A stretch of 64,000 nt of DNA from positions 15,838,850-15,902,849 of the forward strand of contig NW_023600993.1 in the NCBI RefSeq assembly GCF_014898055.3. Reading direction: 5' to 3'. The DNA comes from Talpa occidentalis. Taxonomy: Eukaryota > Chordata > Mammalia > Eulipotyphla > Talpidae. The translations under genes were made by a program, and so were the position numbers. Shown in pieces: positions 12,109 through 23,889 of this stretch. The notes under the pieces were generated by a model. It saw only the letters and a list, made by a program, of their open reading frames with translations, made no database searches and had not been told where the DNA came from. Every line of letters starts with the position of its first letter. The stretch's first letter is position 1.

Positions 12109-14849
12109 ATAAATGAGGAAGCAAGACAAAAATAAATTGAGAAATTTGTCTGGCTCCTCACATCAAGTAAGCAGTGGATAAAAACAGTCTGTGTTCTTCT
12201 ACCATGTTGTACCTCATCTTGAAGAGCATTAAAACAAAGAGGTTCAGGAAGGAAAAAAATATGAAGGAAACACGGAGACTGGTTAGTAAGTGTGATGGTG
12301 GTGATACCATTCTCTATTGAGCTAAGAAATATATTTAAAGAGCAACTGAAAAGGAGTCTAATAATTGACTGGATGGATATTTGGGATATTAATTTTGAAA
12401 ATATGTGAGAATGAAGTTAGGTAATAACTGAAGTTATGTAATAATGAAGTTCAGTAATAACTGAACCTAGTCTAGGATTCTGAGACTTAAAAGCATATGT
12501 TAATTCAAGAGAGAGAGTGAAGAAAAAACAAAGAAAAGAGCTTGATAATGAAGGACTATTCCAAATAAAAGAATGAAAATGAAAAAAAAAAAAAGACTTT
12601 GCTGCTCTAAATTCTAGGGGTAGGAGAATATAGAGAGATGGGAAAATTGGGGAAATGAAATGGTTTGAGAAAAGTAACATGTCAATATCTAAGCAATGCT
12701 GCTCTGCAGTCATCCAGGGATTCAGGCTGCAGGCTGTTCAACATAGCTTGGTTCCAGGCCATGATCCTAGTTTGCCTCAGAAAGTCCCGATTTGGATTTA
12801 TTGTCTGGGCTGAATTTTTAATATTGCCCTTTCACTTACAAAAGTGTCCTATATGGGCAATAAATTATGCAGTTATGTGAACAGTAATCCGGTAAGGCAC
12901 AGAGCCCTGTAAGTTGAGAAATAATACTAGAGAATTTTGACCAAAACCAGCAGAACACAGCTGTCTTATCAACAAGCAAACTACACCTCCGAATGTAGAA
13001 CAGCTCTTCCAAATGAAATCTGGAAGCTAAATTCATGGTTCTTGCTTTCCAGATACATTCTTTACAGTAATTGAATTGGGGAGGGGAAAGAAGACAATAA
13101 AGCTGGAAATATATCCTTTATGACAGACCATTGTTGGGGGAATTCATTTAACCAAACAGAGACAAGGACAGAAAACAATGGGGGCTGAGAGCAGTTTTAA
13201 TTTGGATTATCTTTAATATTGAAATATAACCAGGATGAAAAACTAGTCCCTACCACCTGCATTTGAGAAAACGTGAATGTCTTGCCACAACTTTGAACTT
13301 TATTTGAACCTTAGTTGCTTAAAGTATATTTAAAACACAAAAATGGATTATCTCCCACCTGGTTACTGTGTGACTTAACGAATAGCATTTTGGGTCAAGC
13401 AGAATATTGGAAACAGAAGGAAACTAATTTTACCTTGATTGATTATCATACTATCTCTTCAAATCTTTCTTATTCTCACGTACCTTACATATCACATCTG
13501 TTTAGGGACCTTTCTCAATGGAGCAGTATATAAAACAGATGCATACTCTGGAGGATGTTGGAAGCACATAGAAGGCATCTGGACTACAGTCACTAAATAC
13601 AAAATTCAACATCTGGAGGAGTTGAATTTTGATCCCAGTTGTGCTATTTCCTTGCAGTATCACTCACACACACACAAAAAAATCCCTCACTCCCTCTGGG
13701 ATCTAATACCCTCTTCTTAAGAATGGAAAGCATCCTGACATCGACTGTAGAAGTTGAATATAGAATTAACTAGTTCATTTCTATATGGGTTGGAAAACCT
13801 TGCCATGTTTACTGTTTTCACCATTAAATTTAGATCAAGACATACATTATCTATCTTTAGAGATGCTGTTAGCAGTATCCTCTGCCTGAGACTGTAAATC
13901 TGCACATTCTTCCATAGGTAGATAATAAATATAGATTTTTTTACAGACTCTTTGGGAAGTAAGTTGGGAAAATCTGCTTTCTGTGTAACCTCTTCGTCTT
14001 CTTCCAGGCCAGGCTTAACCAACCTCTCTAACTTATAAAGTACTTCTTTCCCGTGACTCCATGAAACACCATCTCAAGCCTCATCTCAACCCCATAGTAA
14101 AAGTCATGCACTTTCATTTTAGAAACAAAGGATACAATTTAAAACATTAAATTACTGTCTCCTTATTTAGGTTTAACCTTTTAAAGACTGTATTGTATAT
14201 AATTTGTCTCATTTTTATATGTGGGCTAGATCTTTCTATATAAGTAATTATGACTATATGTGTGTGTGTGTGTGTGTGTGTAGCCTACATTTTTCTGCTT
14301 AATATATTCTTTAACTTTATATAAAAGCTTGATTCAAATCTTTCCAGCCTCTGTAAATTTTTAATGCTATGTATGCCTCACTGTCCTCAACAAGTGACCT
14401 GACGTCTAATATTGAGGAGGAAGAGGCCACCATCAATTGGGAGATTCTTTTAACTTCTTGATAACAGACCTAAAAAAATGACAATATTTCAACTAATCTC
14501 TGCACTGCCATCAGTTTACAGTGAGCAACGTGTGCTACGGATGGTGGATACAACAGTGCGTGTTCTTAGGAATCTCAATCATCACAACAACTGCCTTTGT
14601 GGCTAATAAAAAAGAACCAGGTGGAGATTTTGGTCCTTGTATGAGTCCAAATGGACTTGTTGATAGTCTTTTCCACCCTTCATTTCCTTTTCCTTACTTG
14701 CATTATTGCACAGGTTGAGATCACCAACACAATCTCAAATCAAATTGAGATTAGACATCCTTGCCATGCCCTTCATCTAAGAGAGAACATTTCTTTTGCC
14801 ATTATTATGAAATTAGCTGCAGATTTTTTGTATGTGATTTTTTTTCTCT
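12109..14849. other. Unassigned non-coding DNA with a (TG)n microsatellite
   Basis: No gene was recognised. Frames at 12417-12713, 13439-13720 and 13717-14022 are short, unsupported and unlike known proteins. A simple (TG)n tract lies at 14259-14281 and a short (CA)n near 13663-13676. The segment otherwise looks unique. Confidence 0.4.
14259..14281 (+). repeat. (TG)n microsatellite
   Basis: An uninterrupted TG dinucleotide run of about 11 units. It is likely polymorphic in length. Confidence 0.95.
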
Positions 14850-15590
14850 TTGGTTAAGGATGTTCCCTGTCATTCCTAATTTACTGAGAGCTTTTCCAGG
14901 AATTATATCAATTTTGTCCAATACGTTTCAGCATCTATTAAGATGATTTATGTTGCTTTATTCTTTAATCTGTTAAATTGGTGAAATGCATGGATTAATT
15001 TGCATGTATAATTCAATTTTGCATATTTGGATCTGATTAGCCTTTTTATAGATCAGTGGATTTAATGTCTAACATTTTGTCAAAGAATTTCTACTTTACG
15101 TTTCTGAAGTATATTGTATATAGTTTTGTTCTTTTGTAAAAACATTAAGAATTATACAGAACATGTCTATATACTCATGAAAATGAGTGGAATGCGTTTT
15201 ACGTATTTTCTGTTAAAGTTGATGTAGGATTAACTTTATTTTTTAAATGTTTATTAAAAGTCCTGGGTATGAAATTTTCCTTGAATGTTTTATCATCTTT
15301 TTAGTGTCTGTAATATATGGAATGAGACCCTCTCCTTTCATTTTCTTTTTCTAAGAGAATTTTGAGATCTTTGAAAATTTCCTTTTTTGGCACCATAATT
15401 GTCTCCTTTTCTACCTAAAAACTGCTTTAGCAGAATCTCCCATTTTAAGTTCAGTTTCTTTCTAACTACCTCTGTGATTTCTTTTTATACCTTTCTTGCA
15501 CACTTTTCTTTGGGGGACAATGCTGTTTGTGTTTCCTATAGTAATGGTTTGATTCCCCTTGACTCCAGTCCACACTACCTTAGCTAGGGG
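14850..15590 (-). mobile_element. Old L1 ORF2 fragment, minus strand
   Basis: The plus strand carries the reverse of the L1 reverse-transcriptase region: ATGTTCCCTGTCATTCCTAA, TTTACTGAGAGCTTTT, CAATTTTGTCCAATACG, CATCTATTAAGATGAT, then the 'gcatggattaatttgcat' and 'cctgggtatgaaattttcc' blocks. Order and spacing match L1 ORF2 read backwards. It is full of stops and indels (L1M-age). It runs up to the target duplication of the SINE at 15653. Confidence 0.8.
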
Positions 15591-15652
15591 TTAGGTGCTA
15601 TCTCTACCCAAACTTAGTACAGTGAGATTGTCTCCTAGGAATCTGAATTTTG

Positions 15653-15675
15653 TTTTTTGTTTTTTTAATTTATTT

Positions 15676-15707
<32 letters not shown>

Positions 15708-16012
15708 TTTTATAGAGGCATGTTTTATTTGTTTGTTTGTTTGTTTGTTTGTTTGTTTTGTTTATACATGCACTGGGTACAGTCAGAAGCGCGGGAGGGT
15801 GAGAGAATTCACCAGAGCCAGAGCGGGGAGCAGAGCAGGCAGAAGGACCGAAGTACACTGCTGAGGGGAGCAGCGGGCGGCAGGAGAGGTCTGCGCGCCA
15901 TGTGGGACCCTCCTCCGGTGGCCAGGGAGCAGCAGGGGATCGAACCGGTGTCGCAGAGGCCGCGGGCAGCTTCTCAACCCAGCGCTCAACCGCTGCACCA
16001 CCGGGGAGGCCC
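15653..16012 (-). mobile_element. tRNA-derived SINE, young subfamily B1, minus
   Basis: This is a full-length copy with a 15-bp perfect target duplication, GGAATCTGAATTTTG, at 15638-15652 and 16013-16027. Read on the minus strand it has a tRNA-like head (A box TGGTGCAGCGG, B box GGTTCGATCCC), the unique body, and an unusually long tail of AAAC and ATAA units. The motif ACATGCCTCTAT sits between tail segments, and the same motif occurs in the copy at 53409. The 'gaggagggtcccacatgg' region carries the insertion seen only in subfamily B1. High identity to the other B1 copies and the clean duplication mark a recent insertion. Confidence 0.95.
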
Positions 16013-16027
16013 GGAATCTGAATTTTG

Positions 16028-17112
16028 AACAAAATAGTAAAAGAATGGGAAAAAGTGGAGGAATTTTGGAGAGGCCTTCCTTTGTTCCTGTCTTCCTGTC
16101 TTGTACACATTTTCTTAGTCAGCAAGGTCAGTAAGGGACACATTGTCCTTTCAGTAATTTTTTGTTTGTTTTTGCAAATCAAAATTTATTCGGGTTTCTT
16201 GGAGCAAAAGAAGTTTAACTGAAAAGAAATTTCTATGAGAATTAGTTGTAGGAAACAGATCCTCAGAGACATGTGCTTACTGGGTAGATATTAAATGAAA
16301 GACTTTAAGGTATTTTCATTTTTAGAGAAGTATGTTAGTATTTCAAGGTCTGCAATTCACTGATTATGATATGGTCTGTCATCATCTGAGATCATGCCCG
16401 TAACTCAGGGACACAAGGTAGATGCTGTCATAACAAAATTTAATGGGGATGATTTAAGAAAAATAACAGCATGGGATTATTGTTTCCCATATGATTATAT
16501 AATTTAAAGTAAAAGAATGACAAGAAACAATGTCCAAATTCTAGCCTTAGGCAAAGGAATGTCAATGTGAAACCATTACAAATTCAATAATGTATATTCA
16601 GATCTACGGGTTTGCAATTACTGACAGCAAGCTCAGTGATTAGCATAGAGTAACTGAGTTATAAAAGTAGAATTCATAGCCTCATAAACTTCTTATGTGA
16701 CAATTACAACATTGAGCAGGAACATGTTGTGCCCTAAGAATTGGAATGAAAATTGTATTTCAGTCTCCACCCCCCCCCCTTAAATCCTTGGAATAAGCTG
16801 AAAAAAGTTCTAATGAATTTTCCAAGTCGTAGGATTAAATATTTCCTGAAAGGAGAAAGCTAAAATTTTCCTCCTCTGTGCTCTCCTTTGTCCTTTAATC
16901 TATAATTAAATCCTAAATTCGCATTGCCCCATGATATTATTTAAAATCAGAATAAGGAAGAAAAAGGCCTATGGGGGGAAATTCAGAAATTTTTTATATA
17001 CATCATAAAAAATCTAAATATTATGGTTTTGAGACTGGACTATGTTTATGTAAGATTTTAGCATGAAGTGAAGCTGAATGAAGGGTGTATAAGGAAGTCT
17101 TTGTAAATATGT
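16028..17112. other. Unassigned AT-rich non-coding DNA
   Basis: No gene or clear repeat was seen. A poly-C run lies near 16771-16780. Short frames have no recognisable similarity. Confidence 0.4.
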
Positions 17113-17506
17113 TTCAGTTGTCTCAGATTGCCATAACAAATGACCCATTCTGGGTGACTTAAACAAGAGAAATTCAATTCTCCCAATTCTGAAGGCTGGA
17201 AGTACAATGTCAACGTGCGACAGGTCTAGCATCTCCTGAGACCTTTCTCCTTGACTTGCGGACAACTGCCTTCTCTCTCTATGTCCTCACATGGTCTTTC
17301 CTTTGTATGCATGCATACTTGGTTACTCTCTGTGTCCAACTTTCCTCTTCCTATAAGGACACCAGCAGGATTGGATTAGAATCTCCCTTGAGTCCTCATT
17401 TTAAATTAATTGTTTCTTTAAAGGTCCTAGGTCCAAGTACAACTGAATACTCTGGTAAGAGGGATTAGGATTTCAATATAATTTTTGAGGATACACAAAT
17501 CCATGA
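17113..17506 (-). mobile_element. ERVL-MaLR solo LTR fossil (MLT1/MST type), minus
   Basis: The plus strand reads as a reverse MaLR LTR: a 'cagttgtctcagattgccataacaa' start, ACTTAAACAAGAGAAATTCA, TGAAGGCTGGAAGTACAATG, then the 'tcctcacatggtctttcctttg', TATAAGGACACCAGCAGGAT and 'taattgtttctttaaaggtcc' blocks. These match the MLT1/MST group of mammalian MaLR LTRs. It is old and non-coding; the exact subfamily is not determined. Confidence 0.75.
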
Positions 17507-18329
17507 AAATTGTTATTTCAAAAGAGTTTGAAACTATAGATGCTATTTATGGGATTGGCTATTGAGATTGTTCTACAATAAAACAAATCACCCATGGTTG
17601 GATTTATGGATAAACTGAACAAAGTCTGTATTCAAGACTCCAATCAAGGATCAAGGCCAAACACTGTAGTCTATTTGTCTACTAAGCTGCACAATGTCAT
17701 TTGGGATCTAGCATTAGTCTATTCCAAGCAACCGTTGAGAAACAAAAATGGTTCCTGACATAATCTATAAGCAGATCTTTATTTTTCAATTCAGGAAAAA
17801 TAATGCTCATTTTATCTTTGATCTGCAACTAGGCTCCCCCCCCCCCAAAATATACAAAACTTTGTCTGAAGAATACACTGAGGGAGAAAAAATACAGAAT
17901 ATTTTCAACATGTTTTAGGATCTTCTCTGACATATTCCTTAATATGTCATTTAATACTATGACTTAATACTATGAACATTTTTCCTAAAATTTATAGAAA
18001 GAACCTGTGGACTTTTACCTAGATATATTCTAACCATTTGGTATGGAAGATAAGAGAGCTGAGGTCAGGATATGTAAAAACTCTCATTAAACTGGCTAGA
18101 ATGACGGGGATTTGGAAAGACAAAAAAATGCTAGATTGGTAAAAAGAAAGCTTTTTGTTTTGTTTTGTTTTTTTGAAAATATATGCCAAAGGATCTTTTC
18201 AGAATGGACCAAAAACCATTTTAGCTATCGCCTTTGTGGAAAAATGCTGACCTATGCACATAAAAACCCATGTAATTTGAGAGCTTAAAAGAGCTGTAGG
18301 TTGAGAACAAATACAACTTTAAATCCACA
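17507..18329. other. Unassigned non-coding DNA
   Basis: No gene was seen. It holds a poly-C run at about 17836-17846 and a small direct repeat of TTAATACTATGA near 17951-17976. Confidence 0.4.
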
Positions 18330-18480
18330 AGTTAAAAGCTGTATGATTTCAGTTTGTTACTTTATTTGATGAGGTCTCAGTATGGGTAATTACAAATACA
18401 GATCGTCTAAATGCCTGATCGAATTTTGGAAGGATTAAATGAGAAAAACATAGGTATAGATCTGGATCACAGTAAAATGA
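18330..18480 (+). mobile_element. MIR-like SINE fossil
   Basis: Weak MIR order on the plus strand: AGCTGTATGATTTCAG, then a 'gttacttta' and 'tctcagta' block, then GGAAGGATTAAATGAGAAAA. This fits the 3' half of MIR ('agctgtgtgac...aggattaaatgag'). The copy is strongly diverged. Confidence 0.45.
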
Positions 18481-18619
18481 TTACTAGAAAATGATTTTTA
18501 CTTTTCATTTTGTTTCCTAAGTAAGGTATGGAAGGAAAAAAATTGTAGGATTTAAAGAAAAGTACAGCTACTGGAAATGTAGAAGCATAGCATTAGGTTT
18601 TCACATGTAATAGTGGAAC

Positions 18620-19207
18620 TGTTATAGGACAGGGAGAGGGGCAGCCCAAACCCCGCAAACCTGCCTATTCTAAATGGGTTCTGCCATCCGCCGCATCAAC
18701 ACAAAACATGAGACTTAAATGGGAAGGAACTTTAATAAACTAGGAAACAATACAGGAAAGGCAAAGAGTCTAGTTTCTAAATAAAGCACCCAAAGTTACC
18801 CGTCCCCTCGTGGGTAAAAGTCCATCCATATGGGATCGGCCCAGAGCAAGGCCCCAAAGCCTGCCACAAGTCTAAAGCATCTTCCAGTGGGGACCCACAG
18901 AAAAGAGTCAGAAACAACCAGACAAGCCCGGAAGGAAAAGAGAAAAATCAACATCAACATAAAAGCTTCCATTGTCACCTCCCCACGGGTCTCACCCACA
19001 TCTGTGTCACCCAGTCCACGACCAAAAGACAAGTGCAGTTTCTTCACGTGTCTCTAGGCTCCATGCGCCTCCTCCAGGTCTCCTGGCTCCATCCTGCTTC
19101 CTTCCTCAGTCTCTTCTGCAGCTTCTTCTCTCCCTGCTCAGCTCCACCCTCCCTTGGGTGGGGCAGGGAACCTCCCCCTTTCCTGGGGACCACCCTGTTG
19201 CAGAACA
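18620..19207 (-). mobile_element. Solo LTR candidate, minus orientation
   Basis: The segment is bounded by TGTTATAGG on the left and CAGAACA on the right, giving the TG...CA ends and short inverted repeat (TGTT/AACA) of a retroviral LTR. It is clearly richer in GC than its surroundings. Read on the minus strand it has an ATTAAA polyadenylation-like signal in the 3' half. Part of it (about 18795-18925) is repeated in diverged form at 43905-44070, so it is a dispersed element. Open frames inside are artefacts of composition. No matching target duplication was found: flanks GGAAC and GGAGT differ. Confidence 0.65.
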
Positions 19208-20714
19208 GGAGTGTGCCAATTTTAAGAATACTATATACACTCCTAAATTTCGTTATTTTACAGATATGAGGCTTGAGTCCACTGGAGTTTGATCTTTTTA
19301 TTATATGGGGTGATTCCATTTTAATTTATTTTTTCCATATGATTAACCAATTATTATATTTATTGATTAGTCCAGTCTTCATTCTCTGCAAATGTTATTT
19401 TTTATCTTAATTTTGCATATGTTGGGTCTATTTATGTTTTCTATTTTGTATATAGTCTATTTTCTTAAACTCTCTTTAATGATTCTCACCCTACACACTC
19501 CATTAGTTGCTAAAACTTTGTAAGATACATGATGTTGAGCTCTGCTAAAAGCAACTATCCACTTAGAGCAGTTTAGTTGTAAGGTCCTTATGGAGACAAG
19601 AACTTGTTCATTCTTGTTGTGTAGCCATTATGATTTGCATCATAAATAGGTATTGAAATTTGTCAAATACTTTAACCTTATCCCTTTACATGTAAAGACT
19701 CAGAACTCTAGGAAGATTAAGTGTTGTGTAAAACAATGGCCCCTGATTCTCAGTCAGAAGCTGATATTCAGACCTCTTTTATTATGTAAAAAAAAAAGAG
19801 ATGTAGAAAGAGTAGTTATGTAAGAAATTATATAGTATCAATTTCCTGAGATTATCTCAGAAGTAGCAGAACAATTGTGCATTTTTTGCTTTGTTTTTTC
19901 TTTTGACAAAACAGGGACACAGGAAACTATTTCATTCCAAACTTAAATAAAATCATTAAATCCAGGAGAAGAACATGATTTTGCCACTAGGAAAAGCAAA
20001 TTTTAACAACGGTCACCACCAGACACCACCATGTAGCTGAAGATGTTTCCTCTTTTGCTAGTTGAGTGGGCTAGTCTCAGTATGTTTAAATTTAGCTGAG
20101 TTTTAACTTCATAATTTCATTATTACATAGTGAAAAATAATGGATATTGCTCTTACTAGTGGAAAGAGAGAAACATCTTTTCGAGAATGTTTTGCAAGTA
20201 ATTACAAAGATTTATTTTGAGAGTAAGGTCAATAATTAGATTAATATTAAAGAAGAACAAGCAAATAAAAATAGTAAGCAATATTAAAAATTGTCAGATG
20301 GAATCTTTGTATTGCATGATTGCACAGCTCACACTATCTCAAAACTATACATAGAATGTAAATATGAAGTAGTTCTAACTTTAGTTTTAAAAATAGTTAC
20401 TATTTATAATTGGCCACAATAATTTGAAAAATTTAAGACAAAATTATTTTTACCTGAATTACTTCATGTTCTTTACACAGTAAGATTTGGCTGCATGTGG
20501 TGTTTTCAGCAGCCCATATTGCCTGTATTGTGAATTATCTTTATTATAGGTTATTTACTTTTCCTAATATGCATGTCAAATTATGGTTTCTTCCATTAAT
20601 ATTTGAAACCATGAGATGTTATTATAGGATAGGGAATAGAAGGTTAGGAATATTTAATTCAATTTTATTGAAATAATAAATTCATTGGAAAATTTAGCTT
20701 CACACTAAATGGTT
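19208..20714. other. Unassigned AT-rich non-coding DNA
   Basis: No gene was recognised and no confident repeat assignment was made. An A-run lies near 19789-19800. Confidence 0.4.
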
Positions 20715-20730
20715 TGTACCTCAGTTATTT

Positions 20731-20992
20731 AATTTTTTTTTAAGATTTATATTATGCATCCAAGAACTGGGGTATAGGCCAGAGGTGCGGGGGGTGAGAA
20801 GATTCACCAGAGACAGAGTGGGGAGCAGAACAGGCAGACTGACTGAAATACACTGCTGAGGGGAGCAGCAGGTGCGACGGGAGAGGTCTGCTGTGCCTTG
20901 TGGGTCAACTCCTTGGGCAGGGATCAAACTCATGCTGCTGCTGATAGCTTCATTGTGCTGAGACTTAATCCCTTGTGCCACCAGGGAGGCCC
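20731..20992 (-). mobile_element. tRNA-derived SINE, subfamily A, minus
   Basis: Full-length but diverged copy. The target duplication is imperfect: TGTACCTCAGTTATT at 20715-20729 and TGTGCCTCAGCTGTT at 20993-21007. The tail boundary reads AAGAACTGGGGTATAGGCCA, the hallmark of subfamily A. Both the head and the duplication have mutated, so the insertion is older than the B copies. Confidence 0.93.
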
Positions 20993-21305
20993 TGTGCCTC
21001 AGCTGTTTTGAAATATCACTAAGATTTAACTTTCTATTTGGAATAGTCCATCTAATAAATTTAAAAAACACATATCAGAACAAAATAACTATTATTAATT
21101 AAATTATAATTTAAATATAATTAAAATACATTAAGATTAATTACATATCAATAGTTATATAATTTTATTTGTTTACTTATTTTTATTTTAATTTATTCTA
21201 TTTAAAATGAATAACTTTAATTAATAAAATGATTTAAAGCTTTGCACTATAAAGAATACTTTTTAATGAATCCTGAGTTATGAATTAAAATCTAAATAAC
21301 CTCAT

Positions 21306-21663
21306 TGAAAGGTTCAGGCGGTAAAGAAAAGAGGAGCCAGGCCAAGCTTTCTCAAAGGAAGGGCAAGTTTATTGCTCCTGGGCGGACTTCATGGATACAA
21401 GGTGGGGGTCGGTGAAGTCGCACACATTGTCAGGAGAGGCAGGTTTTTATAGGGTGAGGAGGGGTCAGGTGGGAAACTGGGTTTGTAAGATAGGAAAAAG
21501 TTTGTAGGGCTCAAAAAGATTTGTGGTGGGGAGGGGCTCTTTGTCTTAGAAAAGATTTGTTGGGGAGGGGCAATTCATTGTCTGAATTCTCTAGGCAGGC
21601 TTCTGCATTCCTGCCCCCAGGTGGGCTTCCTGGTGGGCTTTTGCATTCCAGTCTCCTGTATCA
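21306..21663 (-). mobile_element. Solo LTR, about 358 bp, minus orientation
   Basis: On the minus strand the segment starts TGATACAGGAGACTGG and ends CGCCTGAACCTTTCA, giving TG...CA ends. It has a clear TATAAAA box in the context CACCCTATAAAAACCTGCC. A GCAATAAACTTGCCC polyadenylation signal lies about 100 bases further on, then a U5-like end. Two G-rich repeats around GGGGAGGGGC lie in the U3 part. The layout (U3-TATA-R-AATAAA-U5) is that of a complete gammaretrovirus-like (ERV1) LTR. No proviral interior is next to it, so it is a solo LTR left by recombination. No target duplication could be confirmed. Confidence 0.85.
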
Positions 21664-22453
21664 ACCTTTTACTCATGTGAGGTTGATGTTAGAGTGTTTG
21701 AAAGACAATTTTCAAGTTTAGGAATTCTCTTGTCCATTTTGAAAGTGTACACACTGGGATAGCTATAGAGATGATTGCGATAGACTAATATCCTCACAAA
21801 AAATTACAAAGACGCCTACCTAAGACTAGCAGAACAAAATTCGGTGAAAACTTGATCTGGAGACAAACTGGTAATGGTTAAACAAGTACTACACTATCTG
21901 TGTAGTGTCAAAACAGGAAAAATGAATAGGGTATCTGAAAGATCTAAAAATAATAGAATACAGTCAACAGATACTGCAAAGATCACAAGACAAGTTGAAT
22001 ATAGTAGTTTAAAATAAAAGCCTGTTACATGTTGTAAGAGAGTCCTTGTAATCCAAAGAAGCAAAAGCAGATTATGCCCCCTGCCCCGTGGAGTCTTAAA
22101 AACAAGCCAAAACTACCTTCTCATACTAGCCATAAATTGAGAATATTGAAATATCGATCTATATAGGACAGGACAATGGAAAGATAAAGAGTAAATAATA
22201 GTAGGGAAAGAAAACTGCTGGAGATCTCTGCAGTATGAAGCAGTCAGGGAACAAGGAAAAATTCATCACCCATTAGGGTTCTTTTTGGACTGGACGAGAA
22301 CTCAAAATGCATCAAATGTGTTAGCAAAGGAAACGTAATTCAATTTACATGGTTGTAAATTCTAAAGTTAGATGGAGCAGCCCATATTTTCAAGGACCTG
22401 GGGGTTAAGGCAAGAGAAGGAGGGAAACTTCACATGAGAAGAAAGGGGTAAAT
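21664..22453 (+). mobile_element. Possible old L1M/HAL1 5'-type fragment
   Basis: The A-rich plus strand (for example GACTAGCAGAACAAAAT-like blocks and AAAGATCTAAAAATAATAG) resembles upstream regions of old L1M or HAL1 elements. No frame is preserved. Similar A-rich sequence continues at 23890-24830, so one old element may have been split by the LTR and SINE insertions. The assignment is tentative. Confidence 0.3.
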
Positions 22454-22733
22454 GGGCCTCCCCTGGTGGCACAGGCATTTGAGCGCAGCACTGTGAAGCT
22501 GTCTGCAACCTCTGCAGCGCCGGTTCGATCCCGGCCGGCCAGCAAGGGTCCCACATGGCGCGGCAGACCTCTCCTGCAGCACCTGCTGCTCCCCTCAGCA
22601 GTGTATTTTGTCAGTCTGCCTGTTCTGCTTCCCGCTCTGTCTCTGGTGAATCCTCTCACCCTCCCACACATCTGACCTGTACCCTGGTTCTTGTATAAAT
22701 AAATAAATAAATAAACAAATATCTTTAAAAAAA
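22454..22733 (+). mobile_element. tRNA-derived SINE, subfamily A, plus
   Basis: Complete copy starting GGGCCTCCCCTGGTGGCACA with B box GGTTCGATCCC and tail ATAAATAAATAAATAAACAA then poly-A. The junction 'cctgtaccctggttcttg' marks subfamily A. A short target duplication of AAAGGGG(G)TAA flanks it. Confidence 0.95.
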
Positions 22734-23210
22734 AAAAGGGGGTAACCTCAAACTTTATTCAGAGTAAAAAGATAAGTTTCTCAGATAGGGAGGACATGTT
22801 CACAGATAAACCTTCACCTGGATGATACCCCCCAAACTACATCCTACTAGGCCATAAAATAGGGGAAACAGTGATTACTTCTTTGTTTAGGAAAAAGACC
22901 AAGGAAAGGAACAGGAAGTTTCTCTTAACCTCTAGGGCCTTTGCTGCTCTTAAGCTATGTTTTTTAAGTAACAATAATAGACTTTCCAAAGTTCATAGCA
23001 CTCAAGTGACACTTAGTTCCCCATACTAAGGTGCCATTTACTAGAAAAGTTCTACAGAGGGTATATTAAGATAAGCATATCTGATCCTTTTAGGGAGGCT
23101 GTTCCCACAAGACCATATTTTTTACCACTTCACAAAAGCCAGAGATGATGTTTCTCTACAACATGCAGCTTAGAAACTCTTCAGATACTGTCATAGGGAA
23201 GCCCCCAATC
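22734..23210. other. Unassigned spacer
   Basis: No gene or clear repeat was seen between the SINE and the LTR at 23211. Confidence 0.4.
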
Positions 23211-23682
23211 TGTTATAGGGCAGCCCTGATATTGAACGGGTTGCCTGGCTGTGGGTCCTCACCCACGTGCTTACAAGGGACTTATTAATACTCCACTACA
23301 GGCACACACAAAAGGTTAATAAAAAGGTTTATTTACAAGGGAAAAATGAAATAAAAAAATGTACAACTCAGGGAGAAAATAGGGAAATAAAGTCTTTAAT
23401 GCATCCTACCCTATCCGATGACCTGGAAACCCAAAAAGCACTCTCAGAGCTGGCCTGATGCTGCAAGCTGGCAGAGAGCCAAAATGGGGGTACCTCCAAA
23501 GCCCACATGTCTGGCTTTATACCAACCTGGCTACTTAACCCCACCCCCAGGTCCCAGCCATCTTCCCTTTGGTGGTGATGGGATTTGGAGTTTCCAGTGT
23601 CTTTGACTTTGGCCTGGGGTGGGGGTGGAGTCCACAAAGCCTGTATGGAATTAGCTTTAGGACATCCTTTTCCTCCCTAACA
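23211..23682 (-). mobile_element. Solo LTR candidate, about 472 bp, minus orientation
   Basis: The ends are TGTTATAGG on the left and CCTAACA on the right, the same left terminus as the LTR at 18620, so the two may belong to one group. Read on the minus strand, a GTAAATAAACC polyadenylation signal lies near 23320, followed by a U5-like 110-bp end. Frames at 23267-23458 and 23368-23637 are spurious. A SINE has inserted only a few bases outside its right end. No matching target duplication was confirmed. Confidence 0.7.
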
Positions 23683-23696
23683 ATACAACCTTTTTT

Positions 23697-23870
23697 TTTC
23701 CGTCAGGCAGACTGAGGAGGTACACTGCTGAGCAGAGCAGCAGGCTCGGCAGGAGAGGTCTGCACACCATGTGGGACCCTTGCTGGTGGCTGGGGATCGA
23801 ACCAGTTCGGCAGAGGCTGCTGGCAGCTTTGCAGCCCAGCGCTCTACCACTGCACCACCAGGGGAGGCCC
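23697..23870 (-). mobile_element. SINE copy lacking the 3' body, minus
   Basis: Minus-strand SINE with a full head (GGGCCTCCCCTGGTGGTGCA reading inwards from 23870). Its body stops after the CAGTCTGCCTGACGG part and passes straight into the A-tail. The target duplication ATACAACCTTTTTT flanks it on both sides (about 23684 and 23873). Since the duplication is intact, the missing segment was absent from the RNA that inserted, or was skipped during priming. Confidence 0.88.
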
Positions 23871-23889
23871 TGATACAACCTTTTTAACA

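Noticed and set aside
15700..16182. 160-codon minus ORF
   Set aside because: It is the SINE at 15653-16012 read through its tRNA-like head and body; the same peptides recur at every SINE.
18796..19319. Several overlapping ORFs of 75-106 codons
   Set aside because: They lie in the GC-rich LTR at 18620-19207 on both strands, with no known protein similarity.
22501..22525. tRNA-like A and B boxes, considered as a tRNA gene
   Set aside because: These are the heads of SINEs; the acceptor stem and cloverleaf cannot be completed and the body continues into the SINE.
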